64,000 nucleotides of DNA, from NCBI GenBank assembly GCA_036245805.1, contig BTRK01000003.1, positions 33,435,215 to 33,499,214 of the forward strand, in the 5' to 3' direction. A program made the position numbers and the translations under genes. The DNA is from Pristionchus mayeri. Taxonomy: Eukaryota; Nematoda; Chromadorea; Rhabditida; Neodiplogasteridae. The notes beneath the pieces were generated by a model. It saw nothing but the letters and a program-made list of their open reading frames with translations. It did not search any database and was not told the origin of the DNA. Shown piece by piece: positions 1-9,842 of this stretch (position 1 is its first letter; each line of letters opens with the position of its first letter).

Positions 1-289
1 ACGCGGGTTCGATTCCGCATCCCTGCATCAATTTTTTGCCAAGCGTTTTTGTGCATCTACTGCCTTTTTATGAACATATTTTCAGTTTTCCTTCATTTCT
101 ACGCTGTTATTGTGTTGTTTTGTATTCTTTTTTAAGCCCAAAATTCGTTTATCGATTAATGGTTTTTGTAAATGCAGGTATAAATGAAGTAATGAAATTA
201 ATGAAATTGCATGCTAGTTAGCAGTCGCATATCGTCGTGCTCTGATCATGGTATTCTCGTCTGAAGTAATCGCGAGTTGATCTGCCCCA

Positions 290-765
290 GAGTTCAGGTT
301 CTCCATGGGAATTCCGAGTGCTCTACTTTGACTCGAAACGTCCGAAGATATGGCGACTGTTTCAGAGTTCAGGTTCTCCACGGGAATTCCGAGAGCTCTA
401 CTTTGACTCGAAACGTCCGAAGATATGGCGGCTGTTCCAGAGTTCAGGTTCTCCACGGGAATTCCGAGAGCTCTACTTTGACTCGAAACGTCCGAAGATA
501 TGGCGACTGTTTCAGAGTTCAGGTTCTCCACGGGAATTCCGAGAGCTCTACTTTGACTCGAAACGTCCGAAGATATGGCGGCTGTTCCAGAGTTCAGGTT
601 CTCCACGGGAATTCCGAGGGCTCTACTTTGACTCGAAACGTCCGAAGATATGGCGGCTGTTCCAGAGTTCAGGTTCTCCACGGGAATTCCGAGAGCTCTA
701 CTTTGACTCGAAACGTCCGAAGATATGGCGGCTGTTCCAGAGCTCTGAATCTCCACGGGAATTCC
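290..765 (-). repeat. 75-bp tandem array, six units, left arm
   Basis: Six units start near 290, 365, 440, 515, 590 and 665, and a decayed partial unit follows from 740. Each unit contains an EcoRI-like GAATTC and the phrase TTCAGGTTCTCCACGGGAAT. Because 75 is a multiple of three, the minus-strand frame (214-903, 229 codons) becomes a run of 25-residue repeats with the core ISSDVSSQSRALGIPVENL. Two plus-strand frames are also open, so an open frame alone is weak evidence for a gene. Confidence 0.85.
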
Positions 766-1565
766 GTACAGCTTGCTCAGCCTCATCACTTCAGATGCAT
801 CATAATCATGTTTCTGATCCACGGCTATATAAGCTATATAAGGCATATAGGCTATATAAGGCGGGATAGAAGCGAGAGGCCGAAACAACGAGGGGAAAGA
901 CAAAATGCATGATTTCCCCTGTGATTATGAGGAGTTTTCCTCACAATCACAGCGAGCAAAACAACACTTTGCAAGACAACACAATAACAGCGTAGAAATG
1001 AGGGAAAACTGAAAATATGTTCATAAAAAGGCAGTAGATGCACAAAAACGCTTGGCAAAAAGTTGATGCAGGGATGCGGAATCGAACCCGCGTCGACAAT
1101 TGCGTGCTAGCATTTCGTATGTAGTAAGTGTAATCAACCTCTGATCATAATCTAGTATTTTTTTCTGAATTCAGCACTTAATTTCACACCTTGAGCCAAA
1201 AATCCAATAGGGAGAGATCATTGGAATGTAGTACAAGAATTTTTTGAAACAGTAAAAAATTGAATTTTTCACCTTTTTTGAAATTTCAAGAATACCTGAA
1301 GGTTCAGAATCGTGAAACTTCGGATTCTGACATAACTTTTCATGCTCTTTCGAATGATGTATAGCATGCGGGGCTAAAATTAGTTTGAAATCATGCATTT
1401 TGTCTTTCCCCTCGTTGTTTCGGCCTCTCGCTTCTATCCCGCCTTATATAGCCTATATGCCTTATATAGCTTATATAGCCGTGGATCAGAAACATGATTA
1501 TGATGCATCTGAAGTGATGAGGCTGAGCAAGCTGTACGGAATTCCCGTGGAGATTCAGAGCTCTG

Positions 1566-1790
1566 GAACAGCCGCCATATCTTCGGACGTTTCGAGTCAA
1601 AGTAGAGCTCTCGGAATTCCCGTGGAGAACCTGAACTCTGGAACAGCCGCCATATCTTCGGACGTTTCGAGTCAAAGTAGAGCTCTCGGAATTCCCGTGG
1701 AGAACCTGAACTCTGAAACAGTCGCCATATCTTCGGACGTTTCGAGTCAAAGTAGAGCACTCGGAATTCCCGTGGAGAACCTGAACTCTG
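1566..1790 (+). repeat. 75-bp tandem array, three units, right arm
   Basis: This is the inverted counterpart of the left array with three units instead of six. The plus-strand frame from 1,385 to 1,846 (153 codons) encodes the same 25-residue repeat with the same leader, which contains a Tyr/Ile/Ala-rich stretch read from TATATAGCC-type repeats. Retention of the frame in both arms is consistent with either recent duplication or coding. I cannot tell which. Confidence 0.8.
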
Positions 1791-2077
1791 GGGCAGATCA
1801 ACTCGCGATTACTTCAGACGAGAATACCATGATCAGAGCACGATGATATGCGACTGCTAACTAGCATGCAATTTCATTAATTTCATTACTTCATTTATAC
1901 CTGCATTTACAAAAACCATTAATCGATAAACGAATTTTCGGCTTAAAAAGAATACAAAACAACACAATAAAAGCGTAGAAATGAAGGAAAACTGAAAATA
2001 TGTTCATAAAAAGGCAGTAGATGCGCAAAAACGCTTGGCAAAAAGTTGATGCAGGGATGCGGAATCGAACCCGCGTC

Positions 2078-2243
2078 GACAATTGCGTGCTAGCATTTCG
2101 TATGTAGTAAGTGTAATCAACCTCTCATCATAATCTAGTATTTTTTTTCTGAATTCAGCACTAAATTTCACACCTTGAGCCAAAAATCCAATAGGGAGAG
2201 ATCAGCGTTTTAATGCATGATCATCCCTCAACAAGGAAGATTG
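2078..2243. repeat. Direct copy of spacer flank
   Basis: The segment to about 2,204 matches 1,078-1,221 in the same orientation with only a few differences, and includes the phrase GTGCTAGCATTTCGTATG. It shows that the terminal piece of the first foldback has been duplicated on both sides of the right arm. The last 40 bases are unassigned. Confidence 0.75.
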
Positions 2244-2493
2244 ATCATTCCTTTTGCCTTGTGTATCTCGTACACGTGTGCAGTGAGATGCAAGAGGTGT
2301 GCCGTGCATATGTACGAGATCATGGACGACCAAGAAAATTATAGTTTCACTGGGCCTAAGATATGGCACGAAGCTCGTGAAATTACTTTGCAATTAATTC
2401 GGTCGTCCATGATCTCGATCTCGTGCACATGCACTGCACACCTCTTGTATCTCACTGCACACGTGTACGAGATACACGAGGGAAAGGAATGAT
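2244..2493. repeat. Short foldback element
   Basis: Arms at about 2,244-2,331 and 2,401-2,493 are imperfect reverse complements, with CGTACACGTGTGCAGTGAGA answered by CACTGCACACGTGTACGAGA. A spacer of about 70 bases separates them. The open frames in it are by-products of the palindrome. Confidence 0.8.
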
Positions 2494-2739
2494 GTGGCCA
2501 ATGACTGTTGAACAAACATACTCAAGAACAGTATAACATATATTCCTGCCATATCACGTTCAATCTGCGCATCGTACTAACGATAGTTGATTGAGCCAGG
2601 CACTGCGCATGTTTACACGATCGATACGACGATTACGCCTTTTCAAATTATTTCAAATTGTAATTATTTTTTGACAATCAAGACAACTGATCACTACATT
2701 ACCCCCATTCGATGAGCAACGCCCGGAACATCCACTCAC

Positions 2740-2786
2740 CTGGTTTACTAAGCAGCTTGAAGACGGTCAAATCGAAGTGCCTGCCC
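2740..2786 (-). pseudogene. Fumarase-exon shard with splice donor
   Basis: On the minus strand the DNA reads HFDLTVFKLL and then a GTGAGT donor at 2,734-2,739. Class II fumarases have a [10 protein letters not shown] motif at an exon end. The middle of the exon (about 20 bases) is deleted compared with the better copy at 17,626-17,714. The neighbouring bases to about 2,870 (gacaacagtggccagtgagc, then an attatcg stretch) recur beside the shards near 8,079 and 57,987. Confidence 0.55.
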
Positions 2787-2901
2787 TCAATCTGATCCCT
2801 CTGATAGAGTGACAACAGTGGCCAGTGAGCTACAAGATTATCGAAAACTATCCACTTCTGACAACCGATTTTTAAGAAATCGAATGTAATCCAGCAAAAT
2901 T

Positions 2902-4226
2902 ATATGAGAGACTTTTTGATTCAGTGAACATATGCCTGGCACTAGGCCAAAAATCGATATCCAACTAAATGTGCATACATGTAGTACTCGGTGAGTGTAG
3001 CTCAGCCGTGGCTTATTTAGTGTTCTAAATCAATCGTTGAGAAAGGGGAAGCACTTTAGCGTGAGAACGTCAATTTTCGAAATTTGCCATTTCGCTATTG
3101 ATCCGAACGGCTGTTATCTCTAAAAATAGGGAATATTCAGATGATCATGCCTGGAAAGTTTCATGAAAATTGGGTTTAAAATGTTTGAAAAAAATCAAAA
3201 TTTCGAAAATTAATTTCCAATTTTAATTTGCATCTCCTTCGGATGCTATGAGATTAACACTTTTTATTGTTTCATTGTATAGCGTGGGATGAGTACTGCT
3301 TAAGTTTACAAATAAACGAAATTAAAAATATAGTTTGTGAGAATTCGACAAAAAAACGGAGGCCAACTTGAAATAAAGTCAGTTGATGATAAGTCCCCTA
3401 CAGTACCCCAGGAGAAAGAGAGGAAAATAGTTCTAAAGTTATGATATGTGCAGCAATGGATGATGTAAATCCACCAGCATCAACAAATTTTCGAAGGGCT
3501 CTCGCGCGTGCGAGAGTGCTGATTCTAAATAACTACCGTAATCGTTGGATGGATTACGGTAGTTATTTAACATCAGCGCTCTGGCGCGCGCGAGAGCCCA
3601 TCGAAATTTTGTTGACTCTGGTGGATTTCCATCATCGAGTGCTACGTATTGGATAACATTAGAACTATTTTCCTCTCTTACTCCTGGAGTATCGTAGGCC
3701 AGGGGACTTATCATCAACTGACTTTATTTCAAGTTGACCTCCGTTTTTTGTCGAATTATCACATCGAATTATCGAATTATTTTTTATATATTTTTAATTT
3801 TCGTTTATTTGTAAACTTAAGCAGTACTCATCCCACGCTATACAATGAAACAATAAAAAGTGTTAATCTCATAGCATCCGAAGGAGATGCAAATTAAAAT
3901 TGGAAATTAATTTTCGAAATTTTGATTTTTTTCAAACATTTTAAACCCCTCATGAAACTTTCCAGGCATGATCATCTGAATATTTCCTATTTTTAGAGAT
4001 AACAGCCGTTCGGATCAATAGCGAAATGGCAAATTTCGAGAATTGGGGTTCTCAGACTAAAGTGCTTCCCCTTTCTCAACGATTGACTTAGATCACTAAA
4101 TAGGCCACGGCTGTGCTACACTCACCGAGTACTACATGTATGCGCATTTAGAAGGATTTCGATTTTTGGCCTAGTGCCAAGGGCATCTACAAATATGTTC
4201 ACTGAGTCAAAAAGTCTCTCATATAT
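2902..4226. repeat. 1.3-kb near-perfect palindrome
   Basis: Two arms of about 640-675 bases meet at an 8-base loop (3,544-3,551), where TAACTACCGTAATC faces GATTACGGTAGTTA. The outer edges read ATGAGAGACTTTTTGA and its complement. The arms also share the phrase GTAGTACTCGGTGAGTGTAG. A partial relative lies at about 59,860-60,080. No protein of its own is apparent, so it looks like a non-autonomous foldback element. Confidence 0.85.
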
Positions 4227-4413
4227 ATTTTTAAATTTTGATTGGCATAACCAAAGGAAAAATTTAGCACTATCACCCATCAATATTTCGCTTCACTTTC
4301 ATATTTTACTTCATCGACTATTTCTGCTTCCAATGCTTCGACCGCCAAACAAATAATCAAGGCAGAGCTTGTGAATTAGAACTACGAAGATCCAAGCCCT
4401 TGACATTACGAAT

Positions 4414-4735
4414 AGAGTTCTCTTATTGGAATTGAATCGTCATTGGAATCGAACCCGCCCCCCAAACTCATTTTCCAATAACGCGCAATAGTGAGGCGGT
4501 CGCCTATTGGAATGACCATCGTTATTGGAATTCCAATAACTATTGGAATCATATTGGCATTGAACTTTGAAGAGCAATGGTAATTTGAAAAATCAATTTG
4601 TGATCACCCTTATTGGAATTCCAATAGCTATTGGAATTGAACAGACCGAACAAAAGAGGTTATTGGAATTGAAATGGAGAGAGAGACCCTTTTTTCTCGA
4701 TATTGGAATTCCGGAATCAATTTCAATAACATAAC
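4414..4735. repeat. Cluster of TATTGGAATTCCAATA words
   Basis: About eleven copies of TTGGAAT or its complement lie in roughly 320 bases at irregular spacing. Some are joined as the palindrome TTATTGGAATTCCAATA. There is no open frame of note. It could be a decayed tandem repeat or a clustered binding site. Confidence 0.7.
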
Positions 4736-5187
4736 TCTAATTACGAACAGATGAACTCAATGAACTCGGATTCCTCCCAAAATCAATGCTCTACGGAGGA
4801 GTATCCAAAACTAATTTAATCCTAAATCGTCAGTAAGATGGATATTAGTGTTTCGTCATATTAGTAAAAAATGTAGGTTCCATATTCGGTAATACGGAGT
4901 AGTCTCCAAGATGCGAAATATGATGTTCAATATAACGCGCTAGGATATCCGCAAAATTATAAACTATTCCCAAATTCACCTCATTGCAAACTTCCATTTA
5001 ACAACTATTAATTCAGATTGCAAGCAGTGCAATTCTTCTTGTAGGTATTCTCTCTCGGGCCATCGAAATTCTGGGAGGTACTCTGGGATGCGAGAATCAA
5101 GTGAGTATAACAACGACGAGAGATTCCCACCCAACAGGAATGTAGATGATGCATATGGTTTACTTTTTGACATGAAGTTGAAAAATA
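4736..5187. other. Unassigned intergenic sequence
   Basis: No gene, hairpin or convincing repeat was recognised here. The bases just before 5,188 may be eroded upstream coding sequence of the LINE fragment that follows, but I could not read a clear frame. Confidence 0.4.
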
Positions 5188-5771
5188 TTGTTCCAGGCGG
5201 AAAAAAAAACCAACAATTTTGGAATCCATATTGAGAAAACCAAATCGACACCTCGATACCACTGTTTTTCTCGTAGAGTTTCTAGGATTTTAAACGCTCT
5301 TCCTACCCATGTATTGTCATCTCCCAGCATCCCTGTTTACAAAAAGAGATTAAGAGCTCTTCAATTTGATTTTAGTAAATATATTTTCCAATAGTACTTC
5401 CCTCCACTACTTCCCATTCCCATTCCCATAGTCCCCATACCTCCACCCTTCATCCTCGCCCCCTCCTCCTATTTAGAGATCTTCTGACGCTGGATCTCGG
5501 AGCAGAGTCTACCTGGTCTACATCGAGTGCCCCCTCCTCGATAAAACTCCCCATCAGACCAGACGAAGACAGATGAGACCAGCCGATTGGATCTTCTCAT
5601 TTTACGATTGCACCTCCATCCCCCCATCCCCCCCATTCCTCCCTTCTTATCGTATCCCTTCCTTCGTATTTCTTCCTCAGCGTGAGGAGAGTCAACACTC
5701 TTGTATCACAACGCTTAAGTAATTATTCGTCTTCCGTTGCGCAGCCGAGCGTAGATAAAATATATATATAA
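5188..5771 (+). mobile_element. 5'-truncated LINE 3' end
   Basis: The plus-strand frame ending at 5,394 has the look of the extreme C terminus of a non-LTR retrotransposon ORF2: a basic SRRVSRILNALPTHVL stretch followed by a short helix-like tail. It is followed by a pyrimidine-rich 3' UTR (about 5,395-5,755) and a terminal ATAAAATATATATATA run. Reverse transcriptase motifs are absent, so this is a dead, 5'-truncated insertion. It is not an obvious copy of the LINE at 19,383-23,640, whose C terminus differs. Confidence 0.55.
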
Positions 5772-6639
5772 TGAATCGTGCTGATTCACATCAAATGTAA
5801 ATACCTCAAGTATCTCGAGAACGAGTGATTTTGGCATTGTAATCCGCTAAGAAAAATTAATCGCGCTCGTCGAGAGCTTTCAATTTCACTTTTTTATATT
5901 CTCGGTAGCACAAAAATGGACTGAGATATGACCAAAAACACAAATTCGCGAAAATTTCCGGAACCTTCTTAGTAAATCGATATTCGGAGAGAGGAGACGT
6001 GAAAAATGATCAACGCAGACCTTATTTTATCCGTATATTCTAATGGTGAAATAATATCAAGGGGTATTTTATATACCGATCGATACTTGAGATAGGAAAA
6101 CTGTTTTTTTGTCAAAAAATACCTTGAAGCCAGCAATTCCGGAAACCATAAACCAAGTTTGGAAACCGTATACCAAGTTTCATCGAAATCCGTGACTATG
6201 AATATTTCCTTGTGGCATGTGTTCTTACAGAAGACCCGTTTAAAGCGTTTTAATTTAGCTCTTTACGTTTTCAAACACGTTAACCAGTGAAATTACTAAT
6301 CTTTGTCAAGATTGTCGAATGAATTCAGAGTAGGAATGAAAAATGAAATGAGTTGTGTTTTTCTACGACTGGTAAGTACAGCACATCAGCATTTTTGTTT
6401 GAAGAATTATAAAATGTTGTGAAATTAATAATAATATATATTATTTGATTGTTTCGTTCGATATCTGGGCACTATTGTTATTGAATGCAATTTTTGTCGC
6501 ATACCATGTTCGTGAAACTGAGTAGTACCTGGCCACAATGGTTTGAGAATTTGCAAAGAGGAGATTTTGGAAAAGAATGCTCAAAATCAATTTTTATTTT
6601 ATATACTTGTTGTGAATCAATTAGTATTAAATTTTGCAG
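5772..6639. other. Unassigned intergenic sequence
   Basis: AT-rich DNA without a supportable gene. A short internal repetition (ggaaaccataaaccaagttt, then ggaaaccgtataccaagttt) occurs near 6,140-6,180. The only longer open frame enters the fumarase-like shard at 6,640. Confidence 0.4.
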
Positions 6640-6697
6640 CATGAATGATGCTGTCTTGCTGGTCCTCGATCTGGAGTTCGCATACTGCATCACGCAG
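6640..6697 (+). pseudogene. Fumarase-exon shard ([11 protein letters not shown] exon)
   Basis: After TTTTGCAG the plus strand reads NDAVLLVLDLEFAYCITQ and then a GTGCGA donor. The exon at 18,576-18,668 reads [17 protein letters not shown] before GTACGG. The spacing of D-A-V, the EF pair, TQ and the splice junction agree, so this is a diverged copy of the same fumarate hydratase exon. No other fumarase exon follows in register. Confidence 0.5.
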
Positions 6698-8078
6698 GTG
6701 CGATTCATCTTTTCAGGCATATCCCCTTCTCCTTCTCGAAAAATTGCGCCGATGAATTCGAGGAGATCACAGAGAGCGTTCTGGCTAGATCTTCTTTCTC
6801 GTTAACCATAACGAAGAGAGATTAGGGCATTCCAGCAAGAATGAGAAAGACGATTGTTATTTTCTGTTCTTGTTCTTCACTTGCACACCGCAGTACAACG
6901 TGAGATGCATGAGGGAACTAATGGCGAGCAATGAATGGACTTGTTTGGTGGAATTGAATTTTATGCAATTGCATTTATCTTTATTTATTCCAGAATTTCA
7001 TGGAGACATTGGATACGTATAGTATCGATCATAAGTATTCGTCCAAAAATTCTTAGCTCTGTAACATTCGAACCAGGTATCCAATCAATCCGAAATTTTT
7101 ACTCTGGATACGAAATTCATCGGGGAATCAGAGCCATCTCATTAAAATTTCACGTTATTGCATAGCAATGACGCAATCACATAGCGCTTTTTTCGAACGC
7201 ATTATTTCCTCGGAGGAATTGTGCATGCTAGTCAAACTTTCTGTGCATCGAGATATATCCTAGGCCTATCCAGAAAACAATTTTCAAGATGCTGCGATTT
7301 CGCACCAAGTTGCTGCAGCCGCTGCAAATTCGTGACTGCAAACTCATAACTTTTGTTCTAGGCAAGCTAGAAGCAAGTGCAAAGCAGAAAAAATTATCCT
7401 AATTGTGATCCTAGATGATCCCGATAGTATGATATCGATCGGTAATCATTTGCCCTGAAGTCACAAAAAAATCTCTTTTTTTGATGCCCCGACTTTGGCC
7501 GAGTATATTTTGATTTACTTTACAAGTGAAAATACGGTTATTACTACCACACGCCAATTCTTTGTTTCATTTTCACGGTATATTGCAACGATTTCCTCTA
7601 TTTCCAATCAGTCAGCCGTTTGAGAGTAAAAAACATAGACTAGAATAAATGCAAGTTACTTCTACGAAGCAAGCGCACTCATTCGGCATTATACCTGTCC
7701 CTGATCTTGATTCTCATTTAGTACTGGGCTGTGAAAATGGGGAACAGAGAGACAATGAGAAGGTCACCTTGTAAACCATACATTCTCGTATTTTTAGATT
7801 CTCGAATTTTCTCCATTGGGGCAAACCAGATAAAAGATAACTGACCCTTCTCCGTGTTTACCTCGATGCCGTTTAAGCAAAGCCCGAGAAGGAGAAGGTG
7901 AGATATCTGCAAATAAGAATATTAGCAGTCTGGCGCTCTCTGCGTGGAACCTACAATCATCTGATAGATAAATATCGCCGTGCACTTTTTAGTTATGTTA
8001 TGTTAATGAAGAATGTAACGATCGATTACTAACATCGGTCCCCATCTAACATGATGTCCAATGTCTGCCGCCACTCAA
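6698..8078. other. Repeat-bearing intergenic sequence
   Basis: No gene was recognised. At 6,715-6,800 there is a weak relative of a repeat also seen at 26,040-26,100, 37,560-37,620 and 62,505-62,560, with gag-aag-rich ends. At 7,527-7,607 there is a copy of a block that begins GTGAAAATACGGTTATTACT and ends near CCTCTATTTCCAAT. The same block occurs at 18,950, 26,885 and 60,943/62,205. Confidence 0.5.
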
Positions 8079-8130
8079 CTGGTTGATTGATGAACTTGAA
8101 GACGTCTCAATCGAAGTGCCCGTTGATCCA
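8079..8130 (-). pseudogene. Fumarase-exon shard, donor decayed
   Basis: The minus strand reads HFD.DVFKF-like codons in the order of the fumarase GHFELNVFK motif, but the donor has decayed to GTTGAGT. The downstream plus-strand text (gactgcagtgaacggccagt, then gatctgcgagatcatcgac) matches the flank of the shards near 2,740 and 57,987, so it belongs to the same repeat family. Confidence 0.45.
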
Positions 8131-8551
8131 TCCACTTGCCCCTGTAACTGGGCGACTGCAGTGAACGGCCAGTGATCTGCGAGATCATCGACATTGAACT
8201 ATTTGGGGAAACCTCGATCAATCAATCACATGGTGAACCACTTTTTTTTCAAATTCTTGTTTTGATAATTTCAGAAAAAAATTGCTACTATCAACAAGAA
8301 TTTTCTCGTTTCACTAACACCTTAAAGTTCATTGACTAGATCTATCATCAATGGGGTGAAGACCAGCCAGTCAAATGAATATTCATAAGTCATAAATACT
8401 GACGCATCTGCTTCAATAATTGCCGTCCCATCATACCGATTGATTAGCTACATGATGCTTTGAGAGTCGTTGGCCTGCGCTACACTGGATTCATATACAA
8501 TAGTAGTATTATTATATATCAAATGCGGCATTTGACGCATCTGAATAGCAC

Positions 8552-8755
8552 AAAATTTTCAATGGTATTATTCGCTAAACGCCTTGCACTATGACTCATC
8601 GTAATGGAATGCATGGAATGAAAGGAATGTATGAATCATCGTAACTTTTATTCTCGGCACTCTCTTATTCTCTTTTCTTACACGGGAAAATTTTCAATGG
8701 CACTATTCGCCAAACGCCTTGCACTATGAATCGTCGCAATGGAATGCATGTATGA
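8552..8755 (+). repeat. Direct repeat upstream of ATPase gene
   Basis: Two copies of about 70 bases start near 8,552 and 8,688, sharing AAAATTTTCAATGG followed by CGCCTTGCACTATGA and GGAATGCATG. They lie just outside the left end of the provirus genes. They could be part of the provirus terminus or an unrelated host repeat. Confidence 0.6.
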
Positions 8756-8909
8756 AAGAAGGGTAATTTATGCCCTATCCCAAGATCTTAATCTCGTATT
8801 CGCCAAATACGCGATGATTCATCCAAACGTCTTGTACTTTGAACGATGATTCATCATACCGAATGAATCGTTCTAGTTTGTGGCTGAACAACTTCATTTG
8901 AAAATACGT

Positions 8910-9542
8910 TTATGGTTTCAACTTTTCAACGTAATATACAATGGAATCATTAAAAATATTAGTGCAAAGTCTACGATCGTCTCTGGTTGTAGGGTGCAAA
9001 TCAATCATCAAATATCCATAGGGCTGTGATTTTACAGCGTCTTGGTAGGCTTCCCAGAAGTAATTACTCTTCCCTGGAAATATTTGTTTTGCAAAGTTTT
9101 GAATCTGCAGAGTATCTCCTGTTGACTTTGTTAGACAAATGTAGGTACTGTTTGCACGAGCCGTTCTTTCTTGAGCGAACAAAGACTGGACTATATTGAT
9201 TATTGAACAATTACAATGATGCGAAACACGAGTAAACAAGTTATTCAGTTCGGTCTTGTTCTTGACGTAATAGGACATGAGGTCATCAAGAATCAACAGC
9301 TTGTGATCTTTGCCTTCAAGCATTTTCATGTCTGGCGGACCTTCATGAAGCTCAATCTTGTCATCCTTTGGAAAGTCTCCAGTATCGATTCCATAACACC
9401 AAATTATACGGTCAACTGGTTTGTCAAACATGCTGGCTTCATTCTTCAGAATTTGTCGCAATAGCGTAGTTTTTCCCGTTTGCGTTGCGCCTGAACAGTA
9501 TAGCAGACATGGCGTCTTTATAACAAACCTATCGTCATTCAT
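8910..9542 (-). CDS. FtsK/HerA-type (A32-like) packaging ATPase
   Basis: This 210-residue protein has a Walker A P-loop, GATQTGKTT, at residues 18-26 and a Walker B motif, LLILDD, at 82-87. Between them lies a hydrophobic strand ending IIWCYG. This is the layout of A32-like ATPases of Polintons and related viruses, which pump DNA into capsids. The length is normal for the group. I chose the ATG at 9,542; an open frame extends six codons upstream without an ATG. Its start lies nine bases from the divergent start at 9,552, so the promoter must overlap coding sequence. The gene looks intact. The family call rests on motifs, not on an alignment. Confidence 0.8.
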   Translation of the reverse strand: MNDDRFVIKTPCLLYCSGATQTGKTTLLRQILKNEASMFDKPVDRIIWCYGIDTGDFPKDDKIELHEGPPDMKMLEGKDHKLLILDDLMSYYVKNKTELNNLFTRVSHHCNCSIINIVQSLFAQERTARANSTYICLTKSTGDTLQIQNFAKQIFPGKSNYFWEAYQDAVKSQPYGYLMIDLHPTTRDDRRLCTNIFNDSIVYYVEKLKP

Positions 9543-9551
9543 CGTATTCAG

Positions 9552-9842
9552 ATGATTCAAGTACTTGATCGCAAGCGGTCAACCCTATTTATTGTCTTTC
9601 AGCTTGTCGTCGTCACGGCCTGCATAGCAACTGCCCTAATCAATATTACGCTATTTCCTGACAGCGAAAGAAGACCATTTTGGTTGGGTCTACTTAGCAG
9701 TTGTCTAGCCCTTATCATTCCTTTTCCCATTGGACATGGCGGAATTTTTCATAACTCTTCCGTCCAACGTTCCCGATCATCCCGAGAACTCCAGCTCATC
9801 TTTTCTGGTTCGCCTTCCGGAACCAATCAAACTGAAAACTGA
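9552..9842 (+). CDS. Small protein with two membrane segments
   Basis: The 96-residue frame starts with ATG at 9,552. It has two hydrophobic stretches, at about residues 12-33 and 43-62, the second being PFWLGLLSSCLALIIPFPIG. Small two-helix proteins containing an FWLGLL-like motif sit upstream of the large virion-type gene in related invertebrate elements, so I regard at least the first 62 residues as real. The rest (after about residue 63) overlaps the next gene, which starts at 9,736, and may be a run-on after loss of a stop. A membrane or virion-associated role is inference. Confidence 0.55.
   Translation: MIQVLDRKRSTLFIVFQLVVVTACIATALINITLFPDSERRPFWLGLLSSCLALIIPFPIGHGGIFHNSSVQRSRSSRELQLIFSGSPSGTNQTEN

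Larger units (their letters stand above)
1..2077. repeat. Long inverted repeat with 75-bp tandem units and tRNA-like ends
   Basis: The left arm (1 to about 915) and the right arm (about 1,388 to 2,077) are reverse complements. The right arm is about 225 bases shorter, which is exactly three 75-base units. The outer ends carry GGTTCGATTCC, a perfect match to the RNA polymerase III B-box consensus. The spacer (916-1,387) holds a further copy of the terminal segment (about 958-1,221), which recurs directly at about 1,950-2,204. The left arm may continue beyond the window. This is probably a tRNA-derived foldback repeat. No transposase is visible. Confidence 0.85.

Noticed and set aside
290..765. 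75-bp repeats as a CRISPR array
   Set aside because: The units are contiguous with no variable spacers, and the surroundings are eukaryotic.
277..912. Plus-strand frames across the 75-bp repeats as genes
   Set aside because: A repeat length divisible by three keeps several frames open; there is no independent support.
1050..1100. tRNA gene at the GGTTCGATTCC sites
   Set aside because: Only the B-box-like part fits. The 5' acceptor strand and an anticodon arm in the right place are missing, and the T-stem pairs poorly.
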